Made by a program: the position numbers and the translations under genes. Below, one piece after another: positions 1 through 6,344 of a DNA stretch of 23,760 nucleotides. The stretch covers positions 1 to 23,760 of the forward strand of contig JBFLXN010000023.1 in the NCBI GenBank assembly GCA_040755715.1, in the 5' to 3' direction. The notes under the pieces are model-generated. The model saw only the letters and a program-made list of their open reading frames with translations, ran no database searches and was not told where the DNA came from. This DNA comes from JBFLXN01 sp040755715 [NCBI: Candidatus Edwardsbacteria bacterium]. Lineage in GTDB: Bacteria > Edwardsbacteria > AC1 > JBFLXN01. The stretch's first letter is position 1. Each line of letters opens with the position of its first letter.

Positions 1-25
1 ATTTCTTATGCAACTGTTTTGCCAT
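1..25 (-). CDS. 5' end of a leftward gene (partial, runs off the window)
   Basis: Seen on the minus strand: a perfect Shine-Dalgarno AAGGAGGG (plus-strand 34-41) lies 8 nt before ATG at 25-23, and the frame then reads MAKQLHKK to the window edge. Only eight codons are visible, so no function can be assigned from sequence. An extended -10 (TGCTATAAT, plus-strand 52-60) and a pair of direct repeats upstream support a genuine, separately promoted gene divergent from the cold-shock gene. One possibility, from memory only, is a transposase/integrase-like start; in that case the repeats at 65-122 could be the end of an insertion sequence. Confidence 0.6.
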
Positions 26-51
26 AATCCAAACCCTCCTTTTTGGGTTAG

Positions 52-60
52 ATTATAGCA
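52..60 (-). promoter_or_regulatory. Extended -10 promoter of the leftward gene
   Basis: The minus strand reads TGCTATAAT, a consensus -10 hexamer preceded by the TGn extension. No good -35 hexamer lies 16-18 bp upstream; that position falls inside the first copy of the 25-bp direct repeat (65-89). The leader to the ATG at 25 would be short and contains the Shine-Dalgarno. A promoter depending on an extended -10, with its upstream part covered by repeats, fits control by a DNA-binding protein, which is inference. Confidence 0.55.
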
Positions 61-64
61 GTTT

Positions 65-122
65 AAGAGTTCACTTTTGAACTTTAAATTCGCTAAAAAG
101 AGTTCACTTTTGAATTTTAAAT
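65..122. repeat. Imperfect 25-bp direct repeat with internal dyads
   Basis: Copies at 65-89 and 98-122 are 24/25 identical and start 33 bp apart, about three helical turns. The first contains the dyad AGTTCA-N4-TGAACT (68-83). The second has the same dyad with one base changed (AGTTCA-N4-TGAATT). They lie between two divergent promoters: the extended -10 of the leftward gene (52-60) and the TTGACA box of the cold-shock gene (144). Alternatives are operator sites for a dimeric regulator or transposase-binding sites at an insertion-sequence end. Confidence 0.75.
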
Positions 123-143
123 GACACATTTCTACTTTTTCTC

Positions 144-172
144 TTGACAAACAAATTCAAATATGTTAAAAT
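144..172 (+). promoter_or_regulatory. Sigma-70-type promoter of the cold-shock gene
   Basis: TTGACA at 144-149 and TAAAAT at 167-172 are separated by exactly 17 bp. This predicts transcription from about 179 and an untranslated leader of about 175 nt before the ATG at 354. Confidence 0.8.
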
Positions 173-178
173 ATATCC

Positions 179-353
179 AATGAAGGCAATAGGGCCTTTC
201 CACCAAACTATCTGCCACAAAGACGGCGCGGATTCGCCGTAAGTTAGGCGGAACGGTGGATTCGCCGTGTTTTCCTGACCGTATGCCCTGCATCCTCGCG
301 CAACGGACAGGTAGGCGAACAAATCTTTAAAAAGTAAGGAGGGTAGTAAAGAA
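179..353 (+). promoter_or_regulatory. Long structured leader of the cold-shock mRNA
   Basis: The predicted 5' UTR is long, as in known cspA-type mRNAs whose leaders refold with temperature. Visible structure: a perfect 6-bp hairpin ACGGCG/CGCCGT (223-228 with 235-240), a possible ACGGT/ACCGT stem (253-257 with 278-282), and an exact 11-nt repeat GGATTCGCCGT (230-240 and 258-268). It ends with Shine-Dalgarno AAGGAGG at 336-342, 11 nt before the ATG. It matches no riboswitch family I can recognise. Thermoregulation is inferred from the gene it precedes. Confidence 0.5.
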
Positions 354-557
354 ATGCCACGAGGAAAAGTTAAGTGGTTCAATGAAAACAAAGGTTATGG
401 TTTCATTGAACGCGAAGACGGTAAGCCCGATGTCTTCGTGCACTTTTCCGCTATCAAGGAAGAAGGATTCAAGACTCTTGCCGAAGGGCAGGTTGTTGAG
501 TTCGATATCATTGAAGGCGAAAAAGGTCCACAAGCTGCCAATGTTGTTAAGGCGTAA
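354..557 (+). CDS. csp: Cold-shock domain protein (CspA family)
   Basis: Sixty-seven residues, the usual length for single-domain Csp proteins, forming one OB-fold that binds single-stranded RNA/DNA and acts in the cytoplasm as an RNA chaperone. Both nucleic-acid-binding motifs are present: RNP1 as KGYGFI (residues 13-18) and RNP2 as VFVHFSAI (27-34), with the typical start [11 protein letters not shown]. The ATG has Shine-Dalgarno AAGGAGG. The gene is monocistronic: own promoter at 144-172 and terminator-like hairpins at 560-577 and 624-662. Family assignment is secure. Whether it is cold-induced or constitutive cannot be read from the protein, though the long leader fits post-transcriptional control. 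Confidence 0.97.
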   Translation: MPRGKVKWFNENKGYGFIEREDGKPDVFVHFSAIKEEGFKTLAEGQVVEFDIIEGEKGPQAANVVKA

Positions 558-559
558 TC

Positions 560-577
560 AGCCCTTCGAAAAGGGTT
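560..577 (+). terminator. Small hairpin just after the cold-shock gene
   Basis: The stem CCCTT-CGAA-AAGGG (562-575) extends by a G.T and an A-T pair to 560-577 and starts 2 nt after the stop codon. It is followed by AGTTAGCTTAA rather than a uniform T-run, so it may be a weak terminator or a 3'-end stabiliser. Confidence 0.45.
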
Positions 578-623
578 AGTTAGCTTAATAACATAGTTGG
601 AAATCCGCTGTAACTTAGGCGAG

Positions 624-668
624 AGGGAGGTTTTTCACTTATTAAGAAAGAAAAACCTCCCTTGCTTA
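624..668 (+). terminator. Strong hairpin terminator downstream of the cold-shock gene
   Basis: A perfect 13-bp stem (624-636 with 650-662, left arm AGGGAGGTTTTTC) encloses a 13-nt loop. The right arm is followed by TTGCTT, a partial T-tract. On the other strand the stem would be followed by CTCTCGCC, so it is oriented for rightward transcription. Confidence 0.7.
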
Positions 669-699
669 TAAATCCCTCACCCGATTTTGTTAAAAATTA

Positions 700-730
700 T
701 TGACAACAATTCTGATTTTTTGTGTAATAT
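700..730 (+). promoter_or_regulatory. Promoter of the outer-membrane protein gene
   Basis: TTGACA at 700-705 is followed by TGTAAT at 723-728 (17-bp spacer) or the overlapping better hexamer TAATAT at 725-730 (19-bp spacer). The start codon lies about 65 nt further on, at 803. Confidence 0.65.
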
Positions 731-802
731 AAGAATGATGGAAGTTTCACTTCAACTTTTTCTTTACGAAAAAGGATAAACATTTAATAAAGGAGGTACT
801 CC

Positions 803-1978
803 GTGCTTAAGGAAAAAAGTGCTTTGCTCATAATGATTATCATTATGGGTACTTTGCTCTATGTTCCCTTTTCTTCAGTCTTTGGCCAGCTGTTGAGGGC
901 CGGAGTAGTGGAATTTGAAGAGAAGAACAATATCGGACTGGAAAACGCCAAAGTCATAGTGCCCGAATATTTGGTGTCCTCCCTTAAGGATATTGGGAGA
1001 TATCGGTTGGCGGAACGCATTTACCTTAAAAAAGCTTTTGAGGAACAGAAGCTTCAGATGACTGGCGCGATAGATGAGAAGACTGCAGTGGAATTCGGAA
1101 AGATAATGGAGCTTCAAGCCGTAATTACCGGCGCCACTATGAAGGTGGGTAATGAAATTACTGTTAGCGGCCGGGTGATAAACACTCAGACCTCGGAAAT
1201 CATTGCCGCCGGGACCGTCAAATTCTCCTCGCTTAAAGACCTGAAGGACAATATGGAAAAACTGGCCTACCTTTTATCCGGGACCAGCGAAGGTGAATAT
1301 AATAGAATCAAAGCGAAGAAACTTATATCCAAAACCAGGTACGGTCTGCGCCTGGGAGCGGGGCATATCACCAGCAATTTGAATGATTTTTACAACGACG
1401 GAATAGAGCCTCTGACTATGGGGGCGTTCTACCAAAGCCGGTATGTGGATTTCGACATAATACTGTCAATGCTTTGCCCGTCACAGCTTGTCCAATTGAA
1501 GCTGGCAATTAATCCATTCACCCATCTGGGTTTCGGGGTAGGGTTTCAGATGGTCAACGACGACCTGGGGAAGGACCTACCTAAGAATAGTTTCTATGCC
1601 AACTACTACATGCTGTTGCTGGGCGCAAACTACCGGACTTCACACAAGCTGAGGGCCGCGATGTATGTCGCTACGCCCCTCGCCGGGAAGTATTGGCACT
1701 GGCCCAAGGATACCCTGTTTTTACAGTATTCGGAATACCATTTCAAGGTTAAACCTTTCACGGGAATAACAGGTGGCACTTTAAACATGGAGTACAACCT
1801 CAGCGAGTCGTTTTCGGTGATGCTTAATCTCAACCTGTCTGGTGGTGAAAGCGATCTGTCGGAAAAACTGTACCCTCATTCTCCGCCGATTTCTGGCGTA
1901 CCGGAGACATGGTGGACAAATTCTTGGTTCAACAACACCAGAGTGGGACTGATGGTGGGATACAACCTGCCGTTCTAG
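803..1978 (+). CDS. Outer-membrane protein: CsgG-like domain plus beta-barrel
   Basis: 391 residues. The GTG start is fixed by Shine-Dalgarno AAGGAGG at 790-796, 6 nt upstream. Residues 1-28 form a signal peptide (KEK, long hydrophobic core, cleavage near VFG-Q). Residues ~30-160 resemble the CsgG/curli-assembly type of periplasmic alpha/beta domain: an RAGVVEFEE strand, a helix-rich middle, then AVITGATMKVGNEITVSGRV and TSEIIAAG. Residues ~185-391 look like an outer-membrane beta-barrel: alternating strands, many aromatic and glycine residues, and a final VGLMVGYNLPF ending in Phe, the usual outer-membrane insertion signal. The gene is monocistronic between its own promoter and a strong terminator. 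Family knowledge suggests a role in envelope assembly or secretion, but the exact function is unknown. The two-part reading is from pattern, not alignment. Confidence 0.8.
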   Translation: MLKEKSALLIMIIIMGTLLYVPFSSVFGQLLRAGVVEFEEKNNIGLENAKVIVPEYLVSSLKDIGRYRLAERIYLKKAFEEQKLQMTGAIDEKTAVEFGKIMELQAVITGATMKVGNEITVSGRVINTQTSEIIAAGTVKFSSLKDLKDNMEKLAYLLSGTSEGEYNRIKAKKLISKTRYGLRLGAGHITSNLNDFYNDGIEPLTMGAFYQSRYVDFDIILSMLCPSQLVQLKLAINPFTHLGFGVGFQMVNDDLGKDLPKNSFYANYYMLLLGANYRTSHKLRAAMYVATPLAGKYWHWPKDTLFLQYSEYHFKVKPFTGITGGTLNMEYNLSESFSVMLNLNLSGGESDLSEKLYPHSPPISGVPETWWTNSWFNNTRVGLMVGYNLPF

Positions 1979-2044
1979 AATTTTATATGAAAAGCCGTCT
2001 TGTTCCCTTGTGTTTGCGGCAGATAGCGACCTGATAATATCCCG

Positions 2045-2087
2045 AATACAAAGGGATGGAGTAGTTTCCATCCCTTTGTATTTTTTA
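2045..2087 (+). terminator. Rho-independent terminator
   Basis: A perfect 15-bp stem (ATACAAAGGGATGGA, 2046-2060, with 2067-2081) has a 6-nt loop and is followed directly by a T-tract (2081-2086). It lies about 65 nt after the stop of the outer-membrane protein gene. The A-rich 5' flank is too short to make it clearly bidirectional. Confidence 0.92.
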
Positions 2088-2090
2088 TCC

Positions 2091-2120
2091 TTGCATTATA
2101 ATTGATTTTTATGGTATATT
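2091..2120 (+). promoter_or_regulatory. Promoter of the phasin-kinase-MFS gene set
   Basis: TTGCAT at 2091-2096 and TATATT at 2115-2120 have an 18-bp spacer. The -10 is preceded by TGG, an extended -10 feature. It lies immediately after the terminator of the upstream gene, so a new transcription unit would begin near 2127. Confidence 0.6.
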
Positions 2121-2148
2121 TTTGCAAAGTTTCAAATACTCCTAATGT

Positions 2149-2185
2149 TGAGATCCTTTGGTCGCTTTGCTCCCTCAGAATGAGA
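2149..2185. repeat. REP-like imperfect palindrome
   Basis: The stretch runs GAGATCCTTTGG, TCGCTTTGCTC, CCTCAGAATGAG. It strongly resembles a short palindromic repeat type I recall from intergenic regions of many unrelated bacteria (core pattern: attctgag, gcgaagcga, agatctc). It lies in the 5' leader of the next gene. The open reading frame can be extended back through it to a TTG at 2158, but that extension is repeat sequence rather than protein. Confidence 0.6.
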
Positions 2186-2214
2186 GTTTAAAAAAGAAAG
2201 GAGGTGTCTACTCG

Positions 2215-2511
2215 ATGTCGGACATCTTTCGGAAAGTCTTTCTCGCTGGACTCGGAGCTGCTTGGCTGAGTAAAGAAAAAGTAGAAGAATTGCTTGGCGA
2301 ATTAATCAAAAAGGGTGAAATGGCTGAAAAAGAAAAGCCAAAATTCTTGAGAGAAATGAGCCAAAAAGCAGCCGAAGCGAGGAAAGAATTTGAGAAAGCA
2401 TTTAATCAAGCGCTGGCCAAAGCCCTCAAAAAGGCAAATCTCGCCACGAAAACAGAAGTAGAGGAATTGAAAAAGAAAGTAGAAGCTTTGGCCAAAAAAA
2501 TTGAGCAATAA
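2215..2511 (+). CDS. Phasin-like small helical protein
   Basis: Ninety-eight residues from ATG 2215, chosen because Shine-Dalgarno AAAGGAGGTG (2197-2206) lies just upstream. A longer frame back to TTG 2158 passes through a palindromic repeat and is rejected. The protein starts with a short hydrophobic stretch (FRKVFLAGLGAAWLS, residues 5-19). It continues as a highly charged Lys/Glu-rich helix with a C-terminal coiled coil (TEVEELKKKVEALAKKIEQ). This is the layout of phasin / polyhydroxyalkanoate granule-associated proteins (PhaF/PhaI-like). It stops 2 nt before the next start, so it is probably co-transcribed and translationally coupled with the UbiB-like kinase. Small size and simple composition mean a granule role is unproven; no PHA synthase is visible. 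Confidence 0.75.
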   Translation: MSDIFRKVFLAGLGAAWLSKEKVEELLGELIKKGEMAEKEKPKFLREMSQKAAEARKEFEKAFNQALAKALKKANLATKTEVEELKKKVEALAKKIEQ

Positions 2512-2513
2512 AG

Positions 2514-4202
2514 ATGCTTTTGCCAAAATTGTTTCAGCAATATCGGAATCTGAAACGGTATCGTCAGATTATCAAAATTCTGATGAATTATGGTTTTGCC
2601 GAGATTTTAGAACGGCTGAATCTGACTTACTATTTTGAAAAGACTAAACAAGTTTTCCGCCCACCAAAAGAACGGAAGAGAATTATTCGCTTATCCCTGC
2701 CTCAGCGCATTCGTTTAGCCTGTGAAAAACTTGGGCCAACCTTTGTGAAATTAGGACAAATTGCCAGCACCCGTCCAGACCTCTTTCCACCAGAATTTAT
2801 CAGAGAATTACAAGAACTTCAAGACCAAGTAGCCCCACTTGAATTCTCTGTAATCAAATCAGTGGTAGAACAGGAATTAGAATCACCCTTGGAAAATGTC
2901 TTTTCTTCATTTGAAGAGAAATCCATCGCTTCCGCTTCCATTGCTCAAGTTCATCAAGCAAAAACTTGGGAAGGGGAAAGAGTAGTGGTGAAAGTCCAGC
3001 GGCCAGACTCTGAGGAAATCATTACCACAGATTTAGCCATTCTCTTAGATTTGACTTCGCTTCTTGAACGCCGATTGCCTCAGAGTCGCCTCTATCAGCC
3101 CAGACGAATCGTGGAAGAGTTCACCAAGACAATGGAACGAGAGATTGATTTTCTGAATGAAGGGCGGAATATTGAGCGATTCGCCAGAAATTTTGCCGGC
3201 GATTCCAACATTTATATCCCAAAAGTTTATTGGAATTTATCTACTTCAAAAGTCTTGACTTTAGAAAAAATTGAAGGAATCAAAATCTCTGAAATTGAGA
3301 AATTGAAAGAAGCAGGACTTGACCCCAAGATTATCGCCGCCAGAGGAGCGGAGGCTATCCTTAAGCAAATATTCATCCATGGTTTCTTTCATGCTGACCC
3401 TCATCCGGGTAATATCTTTGTTCTTGAAGACAATGTCCTGGCACTGTTAGATTATGGGATGATAGGACGAATTGACCCGGAACTGATGGACCTATTAGCC
3501 GGACTTTTTGTTGCAGTGATGAAAAAGGACATTAGTAACTTGGTAAAAATCTTTCTTAAGATTGGGATTGTCCGTGAGGAAATCAATGAAAGAGAATTCC
3601 GGGCAGAAGTGCGGGAAATGTTGGAACGATATTATGCGGTGCCTCTGAACAAAATTGAAATAAGAAAGACAGCAGAAGAAATAATGTCTCTGGCACGGCA
3701 CTATGCGGTGCGACTACCGGCGGATTTGGTATTATTAGGAAAAGCACTTTCTACCACACAAGGTTTGGTTTTACTCCTTAATCCGGAGTTCAACTTTGTA
3801 GAGACCGCAGAACCTTTTTTAAGAGAGTTAATGAAACGACAATTTTCTCTGACTCGATTAATCAAAGATTTTTCCAAAGAATTTGAGGCATTAGTTAGTT
3901 TAATCAAAATCCTGCCTGAAGAATTAGAAAAAATTATCAAACGACTTGCCGCGGGTCAATTAAAAATTGAGTTTGAACATAAGGATTTACGTGAATTGAT
4001 TGAAGTGGTCAACCGGGCCTCCAATCGTTTGGCCTTCGCTCTAATTATCGCTGGTTTAATTGTCGCCTCTTCTTTGATAATGCAGTTGAATAAAGGTCCG
4101 CTGATTTTGGGATTCCCTATTTTAGGCGTTTTTGGTTTTATTCTGGCAGGAATTTTGGGACTCTGGTTAATTTTTTCCATCCTGCGTTCAGGAAGGCTAT
4201 AG
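2514..4202 (+). CDS. UbiB/AarF (ABC1, ADCK-type) atypical kinase-like protein
   Basis: 562 residues, the normal family length. Diagnostic ABC1 motifs occur in order: KxGQ (K79-Q82 in GPTFVKLGQIASTRPDLFP), alanine-rich nucleotide loop (ASASIAQVH, 139-147), invariant lysine K160 (VVVKVQRP), catalytic HADPHPGN (293-300), and metal-binding DYG (313-315) replacing DFG. Two C-terminal membrane helices follow (about 500-522 and 527-555). Family members are membrane-bound ATPases/kinases needed for quinone (ubiquinone) biosynthesis or lipid trafficking. UbiB acts late in the coenzyme Q pathway, but whether this organism makes ubiquinone is not visible, so no symbol is given. The start ATG is 2 nt after the phasin-like gene's stop and has a poor Shine-Dalgarno, suggesting coupled translation. 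The next gene follows after 24 nt. Confidence 0.95.
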   Translation: MLLPKLFQQYRNLKRYRQIIKILMNYGFAEILERLNLTYYFEKTKQVFRPPKERKRIIRLSLPQRIRLACEKLGPTFVKLGQIASTRPDLFPPEFIRELQELQDQVAPLEFSVIKSVVEQELESPLENVFSSFEEKSIASASIAQVHQAKTWEGERVVVKVQRPDSEEIITTDLAILLDLTSLLERRLPQSRLYQPRRIVEEFTKTMEREIDFLNEGRNIERFARNFAGDSNIYIPKVYWNLSTSKVLTLEKIEGIKISEIEKLKEAGLDPKIIAARGAEAILKQIFIHGFFHADPHPGNIFVLEDNVLALLDYGMIGRIDPELMDLLAGLFVAVMKKDISNLVKIFLKIGIVREEINEREFRAEVREMLERYYAVPLNKIEIRKTAEEIMSLARHYAVRLPADLVLLGKALSTTQGLVLLLNPEFNFVETAEPFLRELMKRQFSLTRLIKDFSKEFEALVSLIKILPEELEKIIKRLAAGQLKIEFEHKDLRELIEVVNRASNRLAFALIIAGLIVASSLIMQLNKGPLILGFPILGVFGFILAGILGLWLIFSILRSGRL

Positions 4203-4226
4203 CAAATTTAAATATCAAAAATCAAA

Positions 4227-5468
4227 ATGACAATTACTCTTGAGCGCCCCATTCCTTTTCGTTTGCCGCACACCTTTACAGCATTGCGGCATCGGAATTT
4301 CCGGCTTTTCTGGTTCGGACAACTCATCTCACTCATCGGCACCTGGATGCAATCAGTAGCACAAGGCTGGCTAGTATTACAACTAACGAATTCTCCATTT
4401 AAACTCGGTTTTGTGGCTACTATTGCTTCACTTCCAATGTTATTTCTTTCTCCCATCGGCGGAGCAGTGGCAGACCGCCTTAGCAAAAAGAATCTGATAA
4501 TTCTCACACAGATAATAGCAATGATTCTGGCGTTCTTAATTGCCGGGCTTATTTCACTTGGGTGGATTCGTTATTGGCAGATTATGGTGATTGCTGGAAT
4601 GTTGGGAGTAGTCAATGCCTTTGATGCTCCGGCAAGACAGTCATTCGTCATTGAAATGGTAGGGAGGGCAGACTTGATGAATGCCATTGCTTTGAATTCT
4701 TCAATGTTTAATGCTTCCAGGATTATTGGTCCCGCTATTGCGGGACTGCTAATTGCCGCCATGGGTTTGGTAGGATGTTTTTATCTTAATGGAATAAGTT
4801 TTCTGGCAGTAATCGTCGGGCTCTTTTTGATGAGAGGAAAATTTGAACCAAAAGCATCTTCTGATGATTCTCTGCTTCTCAATCTGAAAGAAGGTTTGCG
4901 CTATGTTCGTCGCCATCAAAAAATTTCAACACTTATTGAATTTACGGCAGTTGTTAGTATCTTCGGAATGTCTTACGCAATGTTGATGCCTGTTTTCGCC
5001 CGTGACATTCTATATGCTGGACCTCGGGGTTTAGGCATTTTGATGTCTGCTACTGGAACCGGCGCCTTAGCTGGTGCCTTGACTCTGGCTACTTTAGGCG
5101 ATTTCAAGAAGAGAGGATATTTGATATTGGGGGGAGGATTTTTATTTTCCATAATGTTGATTCTCTTTTCCTTTTCACGAAGCCTAATTCTTTCTATGGT
5201 TTTCTTGTTATTTGTAGGATTTGGTATGTCCAGTCAAATGGCTTCTATCAATACAGAAATCCAAACAAATGTTTCAGACCATCTGCGAGGAAGGGTGATG
5301 AGCATTTATACTCTGACCTTTATGGGAATGATGCCTTTGGGCAGTCTTCAAGCAGGCACGGTGGCGAAGTTTCTTGGTGCTCCGATAGCTGTATTGATTG
5401 GTGGGGGAATTTGTTTGTTGAACCTCCTGTTTCGTGGATGGCGAAATTTAGAAATGTTCAAGGAATGA
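4227..5468 (+). CDS. Major facilitator superfamily transporter (MFS_3/EntS-like exporter)
   Basis: 413 residues with about 12 hydrophobic segments, as expected for an MFS permease of the cytoplasmic membrane. The N-terminus ALRHRNFRLFWFGQLISLIGTWMQ and the conserved stretch DAPARQSFVIEMV followed by LMNAIALNSS and RIIGPAIAG are characteristic of the enterobactin-exporter-like MFS_3 group. Loop 2-3 carries the MFS motif A variant GGAVADRLSKK (78-88). The substrate cannot be predicted. The gene lies 24 nt downstream of the UbiB-like gene on the same strand with no promoter or terminator between, so it probably ends this operon. The ATG lacks a clear Shine-Dalgarno, and no terminator was found after it. 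Confidence 0.93.
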   Translation: MTITLERPIPFRLPHTFTALRHRNFRLFWFGQLISLIGTWMQSVAQGWLVLQLTNSPFKLGFVATIASLPMLFLSPIGGAVADRLSKKNLIILTQIIAMILAFLIAGLISLGWIRYWQIMVIAGMLGVVNAFDAPARQSFVIEMVGRADLMNAIALNSSMFNASRIIGPAIAGLLIAAMGLVGCFYLNGISFLAVIVGLFLMRGKFEPKASSDDSLLLNLKEGLRYVRRHQKISTLIEFTAVVSIFGMSYAMLMPVFARDILYAGPRGLGILMSATGTGALAGALTLATLGDFKKRGYLILGGGFLFSIMLILFSFSRSLILSMVFLLFVGFGMSSQMASINTEIQTNVSDHLRGRVMSIYTLTFMGMMPLGSLQAGTVAKFLGAPIAVLIGGGICLLNLLFRGWRNLEMFKE

Positions 5469-5517
5469 TGAAAAATGGCTCGTCACGGGTTGCGATAAGT
5501 AAACAATTATTCATTGT

Positions 5518-5608
5518 AAAATTAACAATTAGCCATGCAAAATGTTCAGCTTTACCTCTTCATTGATAATTGACAATTGATAATTACTAATTTTGCCATG
5601 TTAATTTT
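5518..5608. repeat. AT-rich nested fold-back in the 5469-5700 spacer
   Basis: The outer arms AAAATTAACA (5518-5527) and TGTTAATTTT (5599-5608) pair perfectly over 10 bp. Inner arms GCAAAAT (5537-5543) and ATTTTGC (5590-5596) pair over 7 bp. The centre holds two direct copies of ATTGATAATT separated by GAC. The spacer 5469-5700 holds no recognisable gene. The structure may act as a transcript end for the MFS operon, or be a small non-autonomous repeat. Confidence 0.65.
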
Positions 5609-5664
5609 GCATTGAAATTGTCTCCCTACTATATTCTGTGGAGAGCCCCCCAAATTATGTAGGA

Positions 5665-5680
5665 CAAACCTTTAGGTTTG
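5665..5680. repeat. Short palindrome upstream of the small hypothetical gene
   Basis: A perfect hairpin CAAACC-TTTA-GGTTTG lies within AGGACAAACCTTTAGG and following bases. It lies 20 nt before ATG 5701, and a reading frame extended back to GTG 5638 runs through it. That argues for the downstream start. The pattern resembles other short mobile palindromes. Confidence 0.55.
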
Positions 5681-5700
5681 CTAAATTGCTTCTATACGAG

Positions 5701-5949
5701 ATGAATAGGAAGATAGAAGTCCAATGTTATTCTGGCTATAAAGGGAATGAATCTCCCCAAGCCTTTGTCTGTGAGGGAAAGAAGTATCAAATCAAGGAGA
5801 TTATTGAACAAGAAAATGTGGAAGATATGAGTTCCAGAGAGAGGAAGAGAATATTTGTGGTGAGACTCTCTGATGGGTCTATCAGAAGAATATTATTTGC
5901 TGAGAAGGATAGTCAGTGGTTCTTGGAATCCTACGATTCCTCTATTTGA
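5701..5949 (+). CDS. Small conserved hypothetical protein
   Basis: Eighty-two residues from ATG 5701. An upstream GTG at 5638 would add 21 residues, but that segment is encoded by a palindromic repeat. No good Shine-Dalgarno precedes 5701, so the start is uncertain. The N-terminal pattern IEVQCYSGYKGNESPQAFVCEGKKYQIKEI... with a later VRLSDGSIRRI and a terminal WFLES recalls a widespread family of small uncharacterised bacterial proteins. Members share an IEV-CYSGYKANE-P start and a DDG-Y-L-pattern middle, forming a small all-beta fold. No function is known to me. No operon partner is obvious: it stands between two repeat-filled spacers. Confidence 0.7.
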   Translation: MNRKIEVQCYSGYKGNESPQAFVCEGKKYQIKEIIEQENVEDMSSRERKRIFVVRLSDGSIRRILFAEKDSQWFLESYDSSI

Positions 5950-5981
5950 TTCCGGGGAGCGTTCAAGTCTAACAAAAACTA

Positions 5982-6011
5982 TTGACTTTATCCTCTGGAG
6001 ATTGATACAAT
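5982..6011 (+). promoter_or_regulatory. Promoter-like pair upstream of the MuiA-family gene
   Basis: TTGACT (5982-5987) and TACAAT (6006-6011) are separated by 18 bp. If used, the transcript would carry a leader of about 330 nt that includes the entire fold-back at 6040-6289. The distance to the ATG at 6345 is large, so a closer promoter may exist. Confidence 0.45.
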
Positions 6012-6032
6012 AAACTTGACAAATCATCAAAG

Positions 6033-6289
6033 CTGATATGGTGATATGCTGATATGTATAAGCAAGATCGCCAATGGGTTAGGATTACGAGGCTTGTATC
6101 GTCAATCTTGAGAAAGTTTGCACAGTTTTTTGGGTTTACATAGTTTCTTAGGTTATAAAACTCAAGAAACTCAATGAACTCAATAAACCCAATAAACTTA
6201 TTAACCGAAACGAGCTTCGTAACCGCGACCGTAGCCTATCCGCCATATGTAGTTTCCGTATCAGTATATAAGCATATTAGCATATCACC
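6033..6289. repeat. Nested fold-back built of tandem short repeats (5950-6344 spacer)
   Basis: This 395-nt gap holds no gene but is highly structured. Four pairs of arms nest around one centre: 6040-6056 with 6273-6289 (17 bp, one G.T); 6083-6094 with 6213-6224 (12 positions, one mismatch, one G.T); 6131-6138 with 6184-6191 (TGGGTTTA/TAAACCCA, perfect); 6142-6149 with 6164-6171 (AGTTTCTT/AAGAAACT, perfect). The outer left arm is part of three tandem copies of the 8-bp unit YTGATATG (6033-6056), and the right side has the inverted version. The inner right side is a 9-bp array of RAACTCAAT-type units, about 4.7 copies (6158-6200). It could be a MITE-like element or a structured leader. Confidence 0.75.
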
Positions 6290-6344
6290 GTGTTATGTTT
6301 CCGTGGTTAAATTTTGAGATAACCCGTCAAAAAAGGAGGTCAAA

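Noticed and set aside
65-122. CRISPR repeat-spacer start
   Set aside because: Only two copies with an 8-bp gap; no further repeats or cas-like genes.
104-391. Minus-strand open frame of 95 codons over the cold-shock leader
   Set aside because: It runs antisense through the promoter, the structured leader and the start of the cold-shock gene, has no Shine-Dalgarno and shows no protein-like pattern.
1781-2071. Minus-strand open frame of 96 codons
   Set aside because: It is antisense to the outer-membrane protein gene and starts inside the terminator stem.
2158-2214. N-terminal extension of the phasin-like protein from TTG 2158
   Set aside because: The extension is encoded by a REP-like palindrome, and a strong Shine-Dalgarno precedes ATG 2215.
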